NCBI GenBank assembly: GCA_035315065.1
Contig: DATFYM010000013.1
Coordinates: 1 to 28,832 of the forward strand
DNA from: DATFYM01 sp035315065
GTDB taxonomy: Bacteria > Acidobacteriota > Terriglobia > UBA7540
Reading direction: 5' to 3'
Length of the DNA stretch: 28,832 nt
Shown here one piece after another: positions 1-7,125 of the stretch (its first letter is position 1; the number at the start of each line of letters is the position of its first letter). A model generated the notes under the pieces. It saw only the letters and a list, made by a program, of their open reading frames with translations. It was not told the origin of the DNA and searched no databases. Both the position numbers and the translations under genes were made by a program.

Positions 1-273
1 CCGCCCGGCGGCTTTGACGACCTCCTCAACCGCATGTTCGATATCAACCTTATCCTGGGCATGGCCGATACTTTCGTCGGCCGGATGAACATACCCACCA
101 AGAGAATCGCGGGGGATCTGGAGTGGTGGCTGGAGCAGAGAACCCGGATCATCGAGTCGCGGGGGCGGAAGTTGAAAATGCCCGTCAAACCTCGGGCCAA
201 ACCTCCGGCTCGGATCACTGCGGATCAGCCCAGCCAGGCAGCCAGCGGTTCGGGGGGCCCGGCGGCGGCCTGA
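1..273 (+). CDS. C-terminal end of an unrecognised protein (5' partial)
   Basis: Frame 1 is open from the first base to a TGA at 271-273, so this is the last 90 codons of a gene that starts outside the window. The visible part has an amphipathic stretch with Asp-Leu-Glu-Trp-Trp and Glu-Gln-Arg, then a tail rich in Pro, Ala, Gly and Ser that looks disordered. I do not recognise a family. An internal ATG at 34 is possible, but the coding frame continues upstream of it, so a longer protein is more likely. A repeat-rich gap follows. Confidence 0.55.
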   Translation, partial: PPGGFDDLLNRMFDINLILGMADTFVGRMNIPTKRIAGDLEWWLEQRTRIIESRGRKLKMPVKPRAKPPARITADQPSQAASGSGGPAAA

Positions 274-856
274 TAAGAATTGACGATTGGTCCTGAGCGA
301 AGCGAAGGATTGTCGATTGACGATTGAAAGAGAAGAAGCAAGCTTTCCGACAAAGAGTTGAACGGTTTGCGTTGGGACGGGGCGGCCCAAAAGGTAAAGG
401 GTGAAGGATAAAGGATAAAGGGTAAAAGCGTTCGCGTTGGGACGGAGGCACTGCCGAATAGTGAGTAGTGAATGGAAGAAAAATGGAAGAGGAGAAACTT
501 GCCGCTCGCGTATGAAAAGTGGAGGCCGTGTTGGGACGGGGGCGAATCGTGAGTCTTGCCAACGAAATACGCTATGGTTCTCCGGCCGCTAAGAGTGTAA
601 AATTGGTATAAGGAGGACGCCCAGCTAGGGCGTAGGGGTGGAGGGCGGCGAGTTGCCGACGGAACTATAATGTCGAGAAACGCGGCGCAAGAACATCCGG
701 GGGACCAAGAAGGCTCCAAGGAATCGAACCTATTCGAACCTGCCACCTATTGGGGTGACCCACTCCGAGCCCTGAAGTATCCAATAAGAGATAAGAAGAT
801 GCTCGCCGCGCTGGATTCGATGAGGTCCTTGTGAGGCGAGCCACAAGGGGGAGAAA
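274..856. other. Repeat-rich intergenic region
   Basis: The only gene candidate in this gap is the small reading frame at 670-834. The gap begins with a copy of the short GACGATTG-type tandem motif seen again at 5041-5186 and 7086-7122. It then has purine-rich degenerate runs (around 389-427) and three copies of a 12-bp motif, GCGTTGGGACGG or one mismatch from it, at 369-380, 434-445 and 528-539. Long minus-strand frames here have repeat-driven, low-complexity translations and look non-coding. Confidence 0.6.
670..834 (+). CDS. Possible 54-residue small protein upstream of the patatin gene
   Basis: An ATG at 670 opens a 54-codon frame ending in TGA at 832-834, 22 bases before the patatin start and on the same strand. 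The product is hydrophilic and mixed in charge, with a central Tyr-Trp-Gly-Asp-Pro and a Lys/Met-rich end. It has no membrane segment or known motif. Its composition looks more protein-like than the surrounding repeat translations, and its position suggests cotranscription with the lipase. No convincing Shine-Dalgarno sequence precedes the ATG, so it may be a chance frame. Confidence 0.35.
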   Translation: MSRNAAQEHPGDQEGSKESNLFEPATYWGDPLRALKYPIRDKKMLAALDSMRSL

Positions 857-2020
857 GTGGAAAACGCGCTCGGTTTAGTGGTGACGGGTGGAGGTGCTCG
901 CGGTGCTTATCAAGCCGGGGTTCTGAAACGCATTGGCGAGCTAAAACGGATTGAAACGCACGGAAATCCTTTTCCGATCATAGGAGGCGCTTCCGCCGGA
1001 GCGATAAATGGTTCCGCCTTGGCCGTGGGCAGCGACGACTTTCCTCTGGCGACCAGAGTTACCGCCCAGCTTTGGGCGGATCTCAGCCCTTCCCAAGTTT
1101 TTCACTGTGATGTTTTATCACAGACTCGCAATTCCCTTACCTGGATAATGGATCTTTCTTTTGGAGGAATCCTCGGAGGAGGTAACGCGCGATCTTTGTT
1201 GGACGCGACTCCTTTGAGGAAATTTCTCAATACTTACCTCCACTGCGAACGAATCCAGGACAATATCAAACGTGGGAAGCTCTACGCACTCGCTATTTCC
1301 GCGACGAACTATAACTCCGGGAAGAGTTACCTCTTCATTCAGGGAATGAAAGGCCACCCGATGTGGAACCGAAGCCGACGGGTCACACTGGCCACCAAGA
1401 TCACGGTGGACCACGTTTGCGCGTCGGCGGCTATTCCTTTGGTGTTTCAGCCGGTACGACTTAAGACCGCCCGAGGAACGGCTTTTTTTGGCGATGGTTG
1501 TGTGCGCCTTTTTCAGCCTCTCAGCCCGATCATACGCCTGGGCGCCGAAAGGATTTTCGCGATTGGTGTGCGGTGCGAAAATCTCGAACATCAAGAAGAA
1601 AGCGCCGATCAGAAGGATCCTTCGCTGGCGCAAGTCTTGGGACTTCTCCTGAATGCCATGTTTTTGGATCATCTGGCTACGGACATCGAGCACCTGGAGC
1701 GATTGAATGATTTGCTCAACAGCGGTCAGATCGACCCGGCTGAAGGGTGCGAAAAAATGCGGCCCCTCACCTCATTCCTCATTACGCCTTCGGTCGATCT
1801 GTCACAACTGGCAGAAGAACACCAGAGAGACATGCCTTATCTCATCCAATACTTCGTCAACAGCTTGGGACGGGATGCGGCCTCGTGCGCGGATCTGATG
1901 AGTTACCTGCTGTTCACGTCAAAGTACACGCGGGCTCTCATTGAGATTGGCTACAACGACGCCAGCCAGCGAATCGATGAGATCGAGAGCTTTATCTATT
2001 CTTCTAATGGACATGGCTAA
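857..2020 (+). CDS. Patatin-like phospholipase
   Basis: This 387-residue protein has the patatin fold signatures in order. A glycine-rich oxyanion-hole motif, GGGARGAYQ, lies at residues 11-19. The nucleophile elbow GASAG (G-x-S-x-G) puts the catalytic serine at about 46. A Gly-Asp-Gly near residue 213 supplies the aspartate of the Ser-Asp dyad. Patatins hydrolyse acyl esters of phospholipids and other lipids. The start is GTG at 857, chosen because AAGGGGGAGA lies 4-13 bases upstream and the conserved glycine loop follows at once. There is no signal peptide, which suggests a cytoplasmic or peripheral membrane enzyme. The C-terminal third (after about residue 270) is helical and charged and cannot be assigned. 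Substrate is not predictable from sequence. Confidence 0.9.
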   Translation: MENALGLVVTGGGARGAYQAGVLKRIGELKRIETHGNPFPIIGGASAGAINGSALAVGSDDFPLATRVTAQLWADLSPSQVFHCDVLSQTRNSLTWIMDLSFGGILGGGNARSLLDATPLRKFLNTYLHCERIQDNIKRGKLYALAISATNYNSGKSYLFIQGMKGHPMWNRSRRVTLATKITVDHVCASAAIPLVFQPVRLKTARGTAFFGDGCVRLFQPLSPIIRLGAERIFAIGVRCENLEHQEESADQKDPSLAQVLGLLLNAMFLDHLATDIEHLERLNDLLNSGQIDPAEGCEKMRPLTSFLITPSVDLSQLAEEHQRDMPYLIQYFVNSLGRDAASCADLMSYLLFTSKYTRALIEIGYNDASQRIDEIESFIYSSNGHG

Positions 2021-2062
2021 GCCCTAGTCTAGAAGGTGTGAAATAATTGCGAAGGCGCTTCC

Positions 2063-2178
2063 AACACAGAGACACAGAGGCACAGAGAAAAAATGGGGAA
2101 CGTCTGGAAACAAACGATATCTCATGTGATCTTCTCGATCTTCTCACTCGTTCTCTGTGTCTCTGCGCCTCTGTGTTT
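2063..2178. repeat. Foldback repeat of the CACAGAGRCACAGAG family
   Basis: Arms at 2063-2089 and 2151-2178 are near-perfect inverted copies, built from ACACAGAG and AGAGGC words, around a loop of about 60 bases. Weaker pairing (GTGTGAAATAATT against AATTCTTTCACAG) extends the structure to about 2036-2191. It lies just after the patatin gene. A related sequence occurs inside addB at 12341-12446, so this is one copy of a dispersed family. Confidence 0.8.
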
Positions 2179-2317
2179 AATTCTTTCACAGCTTCCTAGC
2201 CACTAGGCGCTAGCCATTTCGGAGGAGCGGGCGAGAGGCCCGCACTCCCAGGCCAAACGCAGGGACGATTGTCGCTAGGGGTTCCTGATCCGCCGATCGT
2301 GGCCCGTTGTGCTTCGT

Positions 2318-3373
2318 TTAGCTCGCTCCGCTCCCGGGGCGCGCCCCGAGCACGTTGGCCGTGTTGGGGAAGAGGCCTTTCGGAGTACTGAGGTAGCCGG
2401 TGATGGAATCCTTGCCGATCTTGTTCACCACCAGTTCCAGCGCGCTCGAAGCGCCTTGGGTGTAAAAGTAAACCGGCTCGTTGGTGGTGTGCTCCTTGGT
2501 GGGGTGCGAAGCGTCATCAAACTGGAGGTTGACGTTGTAGGTGTTCTTCTTGGCGTCGGCTTTCACCAGCACCACCGTGACCCCTCCCACTTTCTGCTGC
2601 GGGTGCTTCTTACCGCGCACGTTGAACTCGAAGTAGTCGCGATCGCCCTTGTGGGCAAGCGCCACCAGTTCGTCGTGGGTACGCGCGATGGCGCCGGTCA
2701 ACTCACCTTTGGTCCCGGCCAGTGCGCCCGTAAACTCGTCCCGAGTGGCAGCCAAGTCCTTCTTGGTTCCGGCGATGTCGGTGGAAAGGCCGCCGATCTT
2801 GGCGTTGGCGTCGGCCTGGGCCTTATTCAGTTCCTCGGCGCTGGCCTTCTCGGCGATGGCCTTGTTCAGTTGCTGCACCGACTCCTGCTGCTGCTTTTGG
2901 ATACTGGCGGAGAGGGCCTTAGCTCGATTCAGTTCCTGCTGGGTGAGTCCAAGCTTTTCGCTGGTCACCTGGAACCTGGCGCGCAATTCGGCGTAGTGTT
3001 CGTCGCTGTCGTTCATGCGCCGCGTCAGCAGATTCAACTGGTCGGCTTGCTTGGCGGCGGCCTCGTTGATCCGCTTCTGGCCTGTCACCGTGAGGTAGAG
3101 GTTGATGCCGCTGACGATCAGCAGCAAGGCCACCAGGATAGGGATCACCTTGATGCCTGACCCCGACGAAGCCGGAGCAGGCGCGGCGCCGGGTGGCGGT
3201 CCTTGGACGTAGATATATTGTGGCGCACCCTGCCCCGCTGGCTGGGGCGGCGCTGCCGAGGGGCGCGACGGACTTGGTTCCGACGGTTCCGGCGTCGCCG
3301 GTCGTCGAATCTCAGGCTCGTTCAATCCGAACATCGAACCCGGGGTCCCGCGTTCTTCCTTCTTATCTGCCAT
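2318..3373 (-). CDS. Single-pass membrane protein with proline-rich head and coiled coil
   Basis: The 351-residue product has a Pro/Ala/Ser-rich, probably disordered N-terminus (1-72). One transmembrane helix follows at about 76-96. A long Ala/Lys/Glu/Gln-rich coiled coil runs from about 97 to 235, including short repeats of the pattern GTK(G/K)(E/D)L. The C-terminal domain of about 110 residues is mixed and probably beta-rich. The start ATG at 3373 has GAAGGAG about six bases upstream. No family is recognised. It is the last gene on the minus-strand side of the cytochrome cluster, about 400 bases after the nonaheme cytochrome and separated from it by a MITE-like element, so a role with the respiratory genes is only suggested by position. 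Confidence 0.75.
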   Translation of the reverse strand: MADKKEERGTPGSMFGLNEPEIRRPATPEPSEPSPSRPSAAPPQPAGQGAPQYIYVQGPPPGAAPAPASSGSGIKVIPILVALLLIVSGINLYLTVTGQKRINEAAAKQADQLNLLTRRMNDSDEHYAELRARFQVTSEKLGLTQQELNRAKALSASIQKQQQESVQQLNKAIAEKASAEELNKAQADANAKIGGLSTDIAGTKKDLAATRDEFTGALAGTKGELTGAIARTHDELVALAHKGDRDYFEFNVRGKKHPQQKVGGVTVVLVKADAKKNTYNVNLQFDDASHPTKEHTTNEPVYFYTQGASSALELVVNKIGKDSITGYLSTPKGLFPNTANVLGARPGSGAS

Positions 3374-3773
3374 GGATACTCCTTCTTTGGTCAGTCAACA
3401 GACCGGGCGGCAAGAGTTTCGCCGAACCGCGCGAAGCCCACCGCCCCTTCCCCTTGACGGCCGCAACGGTCTTACGATGCGAGATTTGAGCCGAAGGTTT
3501 CACTCCCCCGCGAGACCGACCGTCCTTAAGTATCCCATTCCTCAGGAAACTGTTCAAGTGGCCGCGAGCAGCGGTAGTGTCCTAATTTGGCTTTTGGAGT
3601 GCGGCAGCTTGCTGCCGCTTTCTACCGCAGCAGGTCTGCGACAAGCGGCAACGACAAAGCGGCAGCAAGCTGCCGCACTCCAAAAGCCAAATTAGGACAC
3701 TACCCGAGCAGCGCAGGCCGGCCTCACGGCGCTTTCCCTTTTGCGGCGTGGCATCGACGCTGTGCAGCGAAGC
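3374..3773. other. Intergenic region holding a MITE-like element
   Basis: No gene is supported here. The region holds the Shine-Dalgarno and leader of the minus-strand coiled-coil gene (near 3374-3420), a palindromic element at 3573-3704, and unremarkable GC-rich sequence. Overlapping frames on both strands pass through the palindrome and look like by-products of it. Confidence 0.6.
3573..3704. mobile_element. MITE-like element with 49-bp perfect inverted repeats and 8-bp target duplication
   Basis: The arms 3573-3621 and 3656-3704 are perfect 49-bp inverted repeats starting GGTAGTGTCC, with a 34-base centre. The octamer CGAGCAGC occurs directly outside both ends (3565-3572 and 3705-3712), as expected of a target-site duplication. 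There is no room for a transposase, so it is non-autonomous. Ends beginning with GG and an 8-bp duplication are features of IS1595-family elements, so that family is a plausible source of the transposase (inference). The inner 27 bp of each arm are shared with the palindrome at 10842-10934. Confidence 0.8.
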
Positions 3774-5090
3774 TCAGCTTTGGGGACGCGACTCGATATC
3801 TCGTACTTTCAAGTAGAGCCCGGCAATCGCGGCGACGATGAAAATAAGGGAAAGTCCCAAACCCTTGCGGCGCGCATCGCGTTCCTTCAGCGCCAGCACT
3901 CCCGCCTGCTCGGCTTTCTGAGAGATGCCCACACCCTGATCGGTCAGCTTTTCAACCGCTTCGGCACGGAAGGCGTGAACGTTCACACGAGCCTTAATGA
4001 GGTCCTCATTGGCGTCACCCAGTTCAAGCTTGGCACTCGACACTTCCATGCCTGAGCGCTCCGCTTGATTCAGGACGTCCTCGGCGCGATGATAGGAGTC
4101 CTTCAGCTTTGCCAAGTCTTCCGACATTGTCTGCGCCGCCACGTAGCCCTTGTCGCCCTGGGCGTGACAGTTCACGCACACCGCTTTTTCACCCACGCCC
4201 ACCCAATCGTCCACGGGATGAACGATCTCGTGATTGGAGTGGCATTGGACGCAGCCCGGCAGTCCCATGCTGGCAAACGCGGCTTTGTGGGGACTCTTGT
4301 CGAAGAGTTGGGCAAAGAAGACGTGGCAGGTGCCGCAGACATTCGCCACCGAACTCAGGCCCGGCGGCGTCGCCCCATGGTTACCGTGGCAGGTGGTGCA
4401 AGTGGGAGCGGAAGTGTCGCCCTGCGCCAGCACCTGGGCGTGCACGCTCTTCTGATATTTTGCCACCTGGTCGGTGGGAATCTTGTATCCCTCCATGGTG
4501 TGGGAATCAGCGTGGCAGCGCGCGCAGGTAGAAGCAACGTTGGTAGGGTAGACGGGAGCCCGCGTATCGGCGACGGCGAAGATGTTGTGGACGCTGTGAC
4601 AGTCGATGCAGGTGGCCACTTTCACGTCCCCCTGTTTGAGCCGCTTGCCGTGGACGCTGGTCACGTACTGGCTTAACTGGTCGGTACGGAGCTTGGGATT
4701 GAAGCCCCGAATGTAGTTCTCGTCGGCGTGGCAGCGCGCGCAGAACTCCGGTATCTGATTTCTCTTCGGTACTCCCCGGAAGCCCCGAGCCGGACTCATG
4801 GCGTCCATCGAATCGTCGTTGGGATTGCCACCGTGGCAGTCGGCGCAACTCAGTCCCGCCTGATGATGAATGTCCGCGTCAAAAGCCTTGGCGGGCTGGG
4901 CCAAGTCTCCGTCCAGGGTCGCGTGGCAGGTGGCGCAGGAGTCTTTGGTAGCAGTCCAACCGGGGGCGGCCGCGAACAGCAGCGTGAATAGCAACGGTAG
5001 GGCCGTCCTTGGCCAATGGTATCCACTCCATTGCCCGCTCAGAAGAATTGACGATTGACGATTGACGATTGACGATTGGAAGAATGGCAT
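3774..5090 (-). CDS. Membrane-anchored nonaheme cytochrome c
   Basis: The protein has nine CxxCH heme-binding motifs: CATCH, CADCH, CARCH, CIDCH, CARCH, CTTCH, CGTCH, CVQCH and CVNCH. Many extra histidines could serve as second heme ligands. A signal-like stretch (LPLLFTLLFAAAPGWTA) precedes the first motif. After the hemes come a helical segment of about 100 residues and a C-terminal membrane helix (LSLIFIVAAIAGLYLKV), so the heme domain should sit outside the cytoplasmic membrane, anchored at its C-terminus. It follows cytochrome b and the Rieske protein on the same strand, which suggests it takes electrons from them. The start is uncertain. The frame is open to 5279, but upstream codons run through a foldback repeat (5041-5186). 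I give ATG 5090; TTG at 4994, preceded by AAGGACGG, is an alternative. Confidence 0.88.
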   Translation of the reverse strand: MPFFQSSIVNRQSSILLSGQWSGYHWPRTALPLLFTLLFAAAPGWTATKDSCATCHATLDGDLAQPAKAFDADIHHQAGLSCADCHGGNPNDDSMDAMSPARGFRGVPKRNQIPEFCARCHADENYIRGFNPKLRTDQLSQYVTSVHGKRLKQGDVKVATCIDCHSVHNIFAVADTRAPVYPTNVASTCARCHADSHTMEGYKIPTDQVAKYQKSVHAQVLAQGDTSAPTCTTCHGNHGATPPGLSSVANVCGTCHVFFAQLFDKSPHKAAFASMGLPGCVQCHSNHEIVHPVDDWVGVGEKAVCVNCHAQGDKGYVAAQTMSEDLAKLKDSYHRAEDVLNQAERSGMEVSSAKLELGDANEDLIKARVNVHAFRAEAVEKLTDQGVGISQKAEQAGVLALKERDARRKGLGLSLIFIVAAIAGLYLKVRDIESRPQS

Positions 5091-5186
5091 ATTGAGGATT
5101 GTCGATGGGCCATTGAGAGGGCCGCGCGGCTTGCCTACTCTTCTCTTCCAATCGTCAATCGTCAATCGGCAATCGTCAATTCTTCG
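5041..5186. repeat. Foldback repeat of the GACGATTG family
   Basis: Left arm: four to five tandem GACGATTG units from about 5044 to 5081, followed by GGAAGAA. Right arm: the inverse, TTCTTCCAATCGTCAATC-type units, from about 5144 to 5186. The two pair over roughly 40 bases around a loop of about 60. Partial copies of the same words lie at about 285-330 and 7086-7122. The repeat covers the presumed 5' end or leader of the nonaheme cytochrome gene and adds a spurious Arg/Ser/Ile-rich N-terminus to its open frame. Confidence 0.8.
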
Positions 5187-5348
5187 TCGATGGTCGTAGC
5201 AGACCCCGGATTGGCTGGGCACCGAAATTGTAGAGCATTCGGCATGGCCAGCGAAGACGACGGTTGGACATAGTTTCATGGAAAAACTCTCTTTGCCTGA
5301 ACTAGCCAGTCACCACTGGCCACTAGCCACTTCCTCAATCGGCAACCA

Positions 5349-6455
5349 TCAGTGCCAGTAGGCAAGTGCGGACATCACGGCGATGTATCCTAGAGCGAAC
5401 ACCCCTAGCCCGGTGAAGAAGCGGCTGACGCGCCCGAAGCCTGCCCGCCGGTCGATGAACGGCACCGCAATCCACACCGCCGCCGCCAGGCCGAAGCCTA
5501 GCAACCCCGCAAATTCGCCCTCCAGGAACAGAATCTTGGGCGGCAAAAACTTCAGGGTTTGGAACATGAAGACGAAATACCACTCGGGACGGATTCCGGC
5601 CGGGGCGGAAGCAAAAGCATCGGCCTTGGTGCCCAGTTCCCACGGAAAGATGGCGGCGAGCGCCCCCAGCACGCCGAGCGCCGCGTACCAGCCCATCAGG
5701 TCGTGCAGCAGGAAAGTGGGGAAGAAGGGCATCGACCGCGCCGGCTCCTTGCCCTCGGCGATTCTTCGCTCCACGCCGGGCGGCACGCTCATCCCGAGGT
5801 GCTGTACCAGCAGCAAGTGGGTGGCGAGGAGCACGGTGGCCAATCCCGGCAGCACCGCCACGTGAAAGCCAAAGAACCGGGTCAGGGTGGCGCCGGTGAC
5901 TTCTTCTCCGCCGCGCAGGAAGATCAGGATCCATTTGCCGATGAATGGAATGGAACCGGCCATCTCCGTTCCTACCTTGGTCGCGAAGAAGGCCAGCGTG
6001 TTCCACGGCAAAAGATAACCGCTGAAGCCGAAGCCGAGAACGATGAACAACAGCAACATGCCGCTGATCCAGGTTAGCTCGCGAGGCTTGCGGTACGCCT
6101 TCAGGAAGAACACGCTGAACATATGCACGAAGACGGCGAAGATCATCAGGTTGGCGGACCAACTGTGCACCGAACGGATGAGCCACCCGAAACGCACCTG
6201 GGTCATGATGTATTGCACGCTCTCGAACGCATCGTTAGGCGTGGGACGGTAATAAAGCAGCAGCAGGATACCTGTCAGGACCTGGATGGTGAAGAGGAAC
6301 AGGGTCATGCCGCCGAAGTAGTACCAGAGGCTGTGACGGTGCTGGGGTACGGTTTTGTGGCGAATGAACTCCTCCACGCTGCCGGTGCCGAAGCGCTCGT
6401 CCAGCCAAGCCAGAAGCCGCGACCGTTGAGCAACCTGAGTAGCCTGAGTTGACAT
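5349..6455 (-). CDS. Cytochrome b (fused b6/subunit IV type) of a bc-like quinol oxidoreductase
   Basis: This 368-residue polytopic membrane protein is the quinol-oxidising core of a bc/b6f-type complex. Heme ligands are visible as two histidine pairs, H97/H111 and H198/H213. The second pair has 14 residues between the histidines, the spacing of cytochrome b6, rather than the 13 of mitochondrial-type cytochrome b. A PEWY motif (IRPEWYF), part of the quinol oxidation site, lies in the C-terminal half, so the N-terminal b6 part and the subunit IV part are fused. The start at 6455 (MSTQ) is preferred because it follows the Rieske stop after one base. An ATG at 6479 would overlap the Rieske gene by 23 bases. 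It acts with the Rieske protein upstream and probably passes electrons to the multiheme cytochromes. Confidence 0.92.
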   Translation of the reverse strand: MSTQATQVAQRSRLLAWLDERFGTGSVEEFIRHKTVPQHRHSLWYYFGGMTLFLFTIQVLTGILLLLYYRPTPNDAFESVQYIMTQVRFGWLIRSVHSWSANLMIFAVFVHMFSVFFLKAYRKPRELTWISGMLLLFIVLGFGFSGYLLPWNTLAFFATKVGTEMAGSIPFIGKWILIFLRGGEEVTGATLTRFFGFHVAVLPGLATVLLATHLLLVQHLGMSVPPGVERRIAEGKEPARSMPFFPTFLLHDLMGWYAALGVLGALAAIFPWELGTKADAFASAPAGIRPEWYFVFMFQTLKFLPPKILFLEGEFAGLLGFGLAAAVWIAVPFIDRRAGFGRVSRFFTGLGVFALGYIAVMSALAYWH

Positions 6456-6456
6456 G

Positions 6457-6918
6457 TTAAGCCTTGCGGGCGACCACAATGTCCTCGCCCTGAACGTTGA
6501 CGGTGAATTCCTCCAGCGGGCGAGGCGGAGGTCCGCTGACGTTGCGGCCTTCCAAATCGTAAGTACCGTTGTGGCAAGCGCACCAGATTTGCCGAGTGTC
6601 GTCGCGGTATTGCACGGTGCAGTTCAAGTGAGTGCAGACCGCCGAGAAGGCCTTGTACCCGCCCTCCCGCGTGCGAATCAGGATGCCGGGTTTGGAACCG
6701 AACTTGAAAATCTTGCCGGTGTTAGGTTTCAACTCGCCGGCCTTCGCCGCTATCACCGAGCGGCTGGTGGATTCGGCGACCGCCGGCGGGATGATGTAAC
6801 GGAGCGCCGGATAAAGAAAGGACCCAATCGACGCGAGCACTCCGCCTCCTAGCAGCAGGTTGGCCCAGCGGCGTCCACGCGCGGGACTGTCGGTCTGAGC
6901 AGGGTCAAGGTTCGGCAT
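6457..6918 (-). CDS. Rieske iron-sulfur protein of the bc-like complex
   Basis: The 153-residue protein carries a Rieske [2Fe-2S] domain. The ligand boxes are C95-T-H97-L-N-C100 and C113-A-C115-H116, with C100 and C115 positioned for the usual disulfide. The N-terminus has a twin arginine (RGRRW, around 14-18) followed by a hydrophobic helix (LLLGGGVLASIGSFLY), the Tat-type signal anchor typical of these proteins. The length is normal for a bacterial b6f-type Rieske protein. The start ATG at 6918 has an AAGGAGAGGGAG Shine-Dalgarno upstream. The stop codon is one base before the cytochrome b start, so the two are translationally coupled. Confidence 0.92.
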   Translation of the reverse strand: MPNLDPAQTDSPARGRRWANLLLGGGVLASIGSFLYPALRYIIPPAVAESTSRSVIAAKAGELKPNTGKIFKFGSKPGILIRTREGGYKAFSAVCTHLNCTVQYRDDTRQIWCACHNGTYDLEGRNVSGPPPRPLEEFTVNVQGEDIVVARKA

Positions 6919-6970
6919 CCGCTTTACTCCCTCTCCTTCTTACGAGTTGCCGATTGCACGACGAGAAGGC

Positions 6971-7075
6971 AATCCACAGATTTCGCAGATTACACAGATA
7001 CAGGATAAGGACTGCACAATTCGCTCTCCGACCTTACTTATCGTGAGTCTGTGAAATCTGCGTAATCTGTGGATT
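6971..7075. repeat. Foldback repeat of the ATCCACAGATT family
   Basis: Arms at 6971-6998 and 7048-7075 are inverted copies that differ at only a few positions, around a 49-base loop. The arm reads AATCCACAGATT plus (T/A)CGCAGATT(T/A)CACAGA. It lies between the pentaheme cytochrome and the Rieske gene and could act as a bidirectional hairpin or transcript-processing site. A run of the GACGATTG-family words follows at 7086-7122. Confidence 0.8.
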
Positions 7076-7125
7076 CATTTCTTCTCTTTCAATCGTCAAT
7101 CGGCAATCTGCAATCGGCAATTCCT

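Noticed and set aside
225..746. Minus-strand frames of 115-173 codons
   Set aside because: Their translations are dominated by repeated Ser/Pro/Leu runs from short tandem motifs, with no Shine-Dalgarno sequence or family.
2309..3160. Plus-strand frame of 283 codons opposite the coiled-coil gene
   Set aside because: The minus-strand frame has a good Shine-Dalgarno, a membrane helix and a coiled coil; the plus-strand translation is a Val/Leu/Gly-rich shadow of it.
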